DNA of 34,460 nt from Pseudomonas kitaguniensis (GTDB lineage Bacteria; Pseudomonadota; Gammaproteobacteria; Pseudomonadales; Pseudomonadaceae). Every line of letters begins with the position of its first letter. Position 1 is the first letter of the stretch. The stretch spans positions 1 through 34,460 of the forward strand of contig NZ_VUAZ01000004.1 in the NCBI RefSeq assembly GCF_009296165.1. The letters are read 5' to 3'. The position numbers and the translations under genes were made by a program. The notes under the pieces were generated by a model. The model was not told where the DNA came from. It searched no databases and saw only the letters and a list, made by a program, of their open reading frames with translations. Positions 30,393-34,460 of the stretch are shown piece by piece.

Positions 30393-32929
30393 TCACTCAT
30401 CATCGTTGATCATGCCGCGGATTTTTGTCGCCAGCACGTCGACGGAAAACGGTTTGGCTATCATGTCCATGCCGTCCTCCAGAAAGCCTTGGCGCTCGGC
30501 GGCTTTTTCGGCGTAGCCGGTCATGAACAATACGCGCAGGCCCGGCCGGTGCTGGCGGGCGATTTCCGCCAGTTGGCGGCCATTCATGCCCGGCAGGCCG
30601 ACGTCGGTGACCAGCAAGTCCACGCGCAAATCCGATTCCAGCAACGGCAGCGCCGTGCGCGAATCCGCTGCCTGGTGGGCGGTATAGCCGAGTTCGTCGA
30701 GCACATTGATCACCAGCATGCGCACGGCGGGGTCGTCTTCGACCACCACCACAGCTTCGCCGGCCAGCGCCAGCGGCGCTTCGCCCAAATGTTCCGGCAG
30801 GTTGCTTTCCAGCGCGGTGCCGTGCAGGCGCGGCAAGTACAGGCGCACGCAGGTGCCTTGGCCGGGTTCGCTTTGAATCGTCACGTGGCCGCCGGACTGT
30901 TGCGCAAACCCGTAGATCATCGACAGCCCAAGGCCGGTGCCCTGGCCGATGGGCTTGGTGGTGAAGAACGGGTCGAACGCTTGGCAAGAATTTTGGGGGC
31001 CATGCCGGTGCCGTTGTCGCACACGCCGAGCATCACGTAGTCGCCGGCCTTGACCGGTTCGAGGGTGGTGATGTCGGTGCCGTCCAGGTAACTGTTGGCG
31101 GTTTCGATGAGGATTTCACCGCCGTCGGGCATTGCGTCGCGCGCGTTGATCACCAGATTGAGCAGGGCGTTTTCCAATTGGCTGGCGTCGGTGTTGACCG
31201 CCCAGATGTCTTTGCCCAACTGCACTTTTAGCGCGATATGCGCGCCTTTGGTGCGGCGAAACAACTCCTCAAGCGACGCCACCAGTTGGTTGGGGTCGAG
31301 CGGCTGGCGGTCCAGCGACTGGCGGCGGGAGAACGCCAGCAGCCGGTGCGTCAGGGCGGCTGCACGGTGCGCGGACGCCACGGCGGCCTCGGTAAACCGG
31401 CCGATTTCGTCACTGCGCCCGGCGGCGATGTAGCGTTGCATCAGGTCCAGGCTACCGATAATTCCCGTCAGCATGTTGTTGAAGTCGTGGGCGATGCCGC
31501 CGGTAAGCTGGCCCACCGCTTCCATTTTCTGCGCATGGCGCAATGCATCTTCGGCGCGCTCGCGTTCGAACATTTCATTTTGCAGGCGCTGGTTGGCCTC
31601 AGCCAGCGCCTGGGTGCGCTGGGCCACACGCTCTTCGAGGTTCTCGTTGAGGTGGCGCAGGGCTTCTTCGGTGAGTTTGCGTTCGGTCTCGTCGATCACA
31701 AAAATGTAGAAGCCGTTGACCGAGCCGTCATTGCTGAAGCGCGGCAGGTACTTCATCAACGCATGCCGTGGCCTGCCGTCGTGATGCGGCGTCACGGTCA
31801 TAAAACTGCAGGCCTTGCCGTTGAGCGCGGCGGTGATTTTATCCTCGCGCCCGGCATACACCTCGTCGCCGAGCACCTCGCGGATGCTCTTGCCGTACAG
31901 CTCCTGCGGCGTCATGCCGTACCAGTCGAGGTAGGCGCTGTTGTTCAAGCGAAAACGCTGTTCGTGGTCGACATAGCCGATCAACACCGGCATGGCGTTA
32001 ATGATCAACTGCAACTCGGTCTGGCTTTGGCGCAACGCCTGTTCGGTGTGCTTGCGCTCGGTCAGGTCCAGCGCGGCGCCCAGAAACCGCGCCGGGCGGC
32101 CATGTGGGTCCTTGTAGCAACGGCCGCGGGCAAACACCCAACGCACTTGGCCGTCGGCTTGCAGCAAGCGGTATTCCTCGGCGTATTCGGTGCCAAAGGT
32201 GATGCAATGCTTGATGCTTCTGGCGACCGTGCCACGGTCTTCGGGGTGCACGCCTTGCAGGTAGTCGCTGATCGGCAGCAGGCCGGCATCACTCGGGTCG
32301 ACGCCGTGCAGGTAGGCGAAGTGGGCGTCGGCGATAAAGTGGTCTTCGCCGATGTCCCAATCCCAGGTGCCGACCGCGTCTGTAGCGGCCAGCGCCAGTT
32401 GCAGGCGTTGCTCGGTATTGTGTTGGGCCTTGAGGCTGTCTTCGGAGCGCTGTTGCAGTTCGAGGGTTTTGCTGCGGCGCTCGTTGGTTTCGATGGTGGT
32501 GACCAGAATGCCTGCGACCGCACCGCTTTCATCGCGTATCGGGCTGTACGTCATGTCCAGCCAGATCTCGGTGTCGCGGTGATTGCGTTGCAGCACAAAG
32601 CGCTGTTCGCTGAAGGTGCGCACCTGGCCCTTAAGCACGGCTTCGTAGATGGGCGTGGTGAAGCTTGCAAGCTCCGGCCAGGTCTCTTGCGCCGGCTGGC
32701 CCATCGCGCCGGGGTGTTTGTTACCCGCAAGCGCAGCAAAACCGTCGTTGTAGAGCTGAGTCAGTTGGCTGCCCCACAGCAGCAGCATCGGCATCGGTGA
32801 GTTGACAACGATGTCCACCGCCGTGCGCAGGCTTTGCGGCCACTCATTGGCCTCACCGAGGGGGCTTTGCGCCCAGTCCAGCCGCGCAATCAATGCAGCG
32901 GCTTCGCTACCGGTGACTGTTCCATTCAT
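30393..32929 (-). pseudogene. Hybrid PAS histidine kinase with receiver domain, frameshifted
   Basis: Two frames together encode a hybrid kinase of about 845 residues. In order: three PAS-like domains (about 20-150, 170-300, 305-430), a coiled-coil linker (430-470), HisKA with the phospho-acceptor His481 in [13 protein letters not shown], the ATPase domain (NLVINARDAMPDGG), and a C-terminal receiver with the phospho-acceptor Asp near 776 in LLVTDVGLPGMNG. There are no membrane helices, so it is a soluble sensor. The frame breaks at about 30980 between GMAPKILAK and FDPFFTTKPIGQGTGLGLS; one extra G (AAG-GCG) repairs it. As sequenced the ATPase domain is cut and the receiver lost. The third break of this kind makes a sequence error plausible. 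Its signal is unknown. Confidence 0.85.
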
Positions 32930-33099
32930 GTAAAAACCCTACGCATAACACTCTGAAATATGACAAAAGCCGATTATCCCGCGAGAGGGCAGCGGCTGAC
33001 TACCCCGAAAAATAGCACGCCGTGGCACGTTGTCTTCAAAACTGTGGGTGAGTGCTGAAACCTTTCATCTTTGATCGCCTGTTAGCGCAAGGTCGGGGT

Positions 33100-33873
33100 T
33101 TACTGCGCAAGCCAGCCGCCGTCGATATTCCATGCGGCGCCGCGCACCTGGCTACCGGCCTCGCTGCACAAAAACAACACCAGCTCGCCCAACTGCGGCG
33201 GCGTCACAAACGCCAGCGAAGGCTGTTTTTCAGCGAGCAAATCATGCTGCGCCTGCTGTGGGCTCACGCCGTTGGCGGCGCGGTCATCAATCTGCTTCTG
33301 CACCAGCGGCGTCAGCACAAAGCCTGGGCAAATAGCGTTGCAGGTGACGTTGCTGGTGGCGGTTTCCAGGCCCACCACTTTGGTCAAACCAATCACGCCA
33401 TGCTTGGCCGCCACATAGGCGGCCTTGCCCACCGAGCCGACCTGACCGTGCACCGAGGCGACATTGACGATGCGCCCCCAGCCTTTGGCCTTCATGCCCG
33501 GCAAGCTCAAACGCGTGCTGTGGAATACCGACGACAAGTTGATCGCGATGATCGAATCCCAGCGTTCGGCGGGGAAGTCTTCCACCGCCGCCACGTGCTG
33601 GATACCGGCGTTGTTGACCAGAATGTCGACGCCGCCGAACTCGCGCTCGGCGTAGGCGAGCATGTCGGCGATCTGCGCCGGGTCGCTGACGTCGGCCGGG
33701 TGATGGCCGACCTTGCCGCCAAACGCCTGCACCTGCGCGATCACCGCGTCGGCATCGCCGAAGCCGTTGAGGATAACGTTGGCGCCGGCCTTGGCCAGGC
33801 TCAGCGCGATACCCAAGCCGATGCCGCTGGTGGAGCCGGTAACCAGGGCGGTCTTGCCGTTCAATGGGGTCAT
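33100..33873 (-). CDS. hbdH: 3-hydroxybutyrate dehydrogenase
   Basis: This 257-residue short-chain dehydrogenase oxidises D-3-hydroxybutyrate to acetoacetate with NAD, a step in polyhydroxybutyrate or ketone-body use. It has the NAD motif TGSTSGIG (12-19), NNAG (87-90) and the catalytic Ser140, Tyr153 and Lys157 in NVASVHG and YVAAKHG. The segments FCNAICPGFVLTPLV-like (TCNAICPGFV) and QKQIDDRA are typical of bacterial HBDH rather than general SDRs. The ATG at 33873 (MTPLNGKTAL) follows GAGG and is preferred to one five codons upstream. It stands alone; no acetoacetate transporter or CoA-transferase is adjacent. Confidence 0.85.
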   Translation of the reverse strand: MTPLNGKTALVTGSTSGIGLGIALSLAKAGANVILNGFGDADAVIAQVQAFGGKVGHHPADVSDPAQIADMLAYAEREFGGVDILVNNAGIQHVAAVEDFPAERWDSIIAINLSSVFHSTRLSLPGMKAKGWGRIVNVASVHGQVGSVGKAAYVAAKHGVIGLTKVVGLETATSNVTCNAICPGFVLTPLVQKQIDDRAANGVSPQQAQHDLLAEKQPSLAFVTPPQLGELVLFLCSEAGSQVRGAAWNIDGGWLAQ

Positions 33874-33982
33874 GAACACCTCATGCAATGCAGAATGTGG
33901 TCAACAGAAAGCAAAAGCAGATCTGCTGTGTACTCCAAACCGGCTTTTTATCTATCAAAAGCCATATCCAGGACCCGGCCGC

Positions 33983-34460
33983 CTACAGCGGAATATGCGC
34001 CGCCGCGAGCAATTCCTGAGTGTACGGATGCTGCGGCGATTCAAACACAGCATGGCTGGCGCCGCGCTCGACCACCTTGCCATCCTTGACCACGATCATG
34101 TCGTGGGCCATCGCGCGCACCACCGCCAGATCATGGCTGATAAACAGGTACGTCAGGCCATACTTTTCCTGCAACTCACGCAACAACTCGACCACCTGCT
34201 TTTGCACCGTGCGGTCCAACGCGGACGTCGGTTCATCCAGCAACATCAGCGCAGGTTTCAGCACCAGCGCGCGGGCGATGGCAATGCGTTGGCGCTGGCC
34301 GCCGGAAAACTCATGCGGGTAGCGATGCCGGCTGGCGGGGTCGAGGCCCACGTCCTTGAGCACTTGAACCACCTGCGCGTCGCGGTCGGCGAGGCTGCAC
34401 GGCGCGTGCACCTCCAGGCCTTCGCTGATGATCTGCGCAACCGACATGCGCGGGCTGAGG
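33983..34460 (-). CDS. yejF: Peptide-type ABC ATPase, C-terminal part (YejF-like), cut by the window end
   Basis: About 159 codons of the end of an ABC ATPase are present, and the frame runs off the right edge. Its upstream part reads SLSPRMSVAQII, then the signature FSGGQRQRIAIARAL, Walker B LMLLDEPTSALDRTVQ, the H-loop YLFISHDLAVV and the C-terminal HPYTQELL extension common in oligopeptide/dipeptide transporters. The SALDRTVQ form and the sequence before it match YejF, the double ATPase of the Yej transporter for microcin C and peptides. The first half and the other transporter genes would lie beyond the window. Confidence 0.8.
   Translation of the reverse strand, partial: LSPRMSVAQIISEGLEVHAPCSLADRDAQVVQVLKDVGLDPASRHRYPHEFSGGQRQRIAIARALVLKPALMLLDEPTSALDRTVQKQVVELLRELQEKYGLTYLFISHDLAVVRAMAHDMIVVKDGKVVERGASHAVFESPQHPYTQELLAAAHIPL

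Noticed and set aside
30917..32929. LOV-type blue-light sensor in the histidine kinase
   Set aside because: The PAS domains lack the conserved flavin-binding cysteine motif (NCRFLQ type).
1..34460. CRISPR array, phage, insertion sequence or defence island
   Set aside because: No regularly spaced direct repeats, transposase, integrase, phage or toxin-antitoxin gene could be recognised; the repeats seen are REP-type elements and one 140-bp duplication.

Overview
The window is high-GC chromosomal DNA that reads as a member of the Pseudomonas fluorescens group. The codon use and gene families fit, and so do the many REP-type repeats built on GTGGGAGC-GGGCTTGC arms. I see no tRNA, rRNA, CRISPR array, insertion sequence, phage gene or recognisable defence system. 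It is metabolic and housekeeping DNA, with two well-defined catabolic gene clusters and some unusual leader sequences.

Layout. 1-2313: REP pair and a transketolase (minus strand). 2489-7137: a DUF465 (YdcH-like) protein, a DUF1338 2-oxoadipate dioxygenase/decarboxylase (HglS type) and a GH63-like glycosidase. 7143-10031: an unrecognised 110-residue protein with a structured leader, an SCP2 protein, a histidine phosphatase and the SohB protease. 10114-19170: a tetritol (erythritol/threitol type) cluster. Seven minus-strand genes encode a sugar ABC transporter, an SDR dehydrogenase, a zinc dehydrogenase, DhaK and DhaL. They are divergent from an RpiB-family isomerase and a SorC-family regulator, and the shared control region carries TGATCA palindromes. 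19327-22893: a proline-rich leader ORF and a TerC-CBS-CorC membrane protein, then three little-known small genes. 23225-29816: a second cluster with a polar amino-acid type ABC transporter, a RidA-like gene, an IclR regulator, a DSD1-like PLP deaminase and a KdgK-like kinase. 30067-34460: PpiC, a hybrid PAS histidine kinase, 3-hydroxybutyrate dehydrogenase and the end of a YejF-like ABC ATPase.

How the genes work together. In the first cluster, an imported tetritol would be oxidised to erythrulose by the zinc enzyme or the SDR, phosphorylated by DhaKL and isomerised by the RpiB-like enzyme to erythrose-4-phosphate, a transketolase substrate. In the second, an imported amino-sugar acid (best guess D-glucosaminate) would be deaminated to 2-keto-3-deoxygluconate. 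RidA would clear the enamine/imine intermediate, and KdgK would phosphorylate the product into the Entner-Doudoroff pathway. Both substrate assignments are inferred from gene content.

Three otherwise conserved genes (the SDR, the RidA-like gene and the histidine kinase) each carry one frameshift that one extra base would repair. This may be a sequence-quality artefact rather than three independent gene losses. The end of kdgK and the REP behind it are tandemly duplicated as a 140-bp unit.
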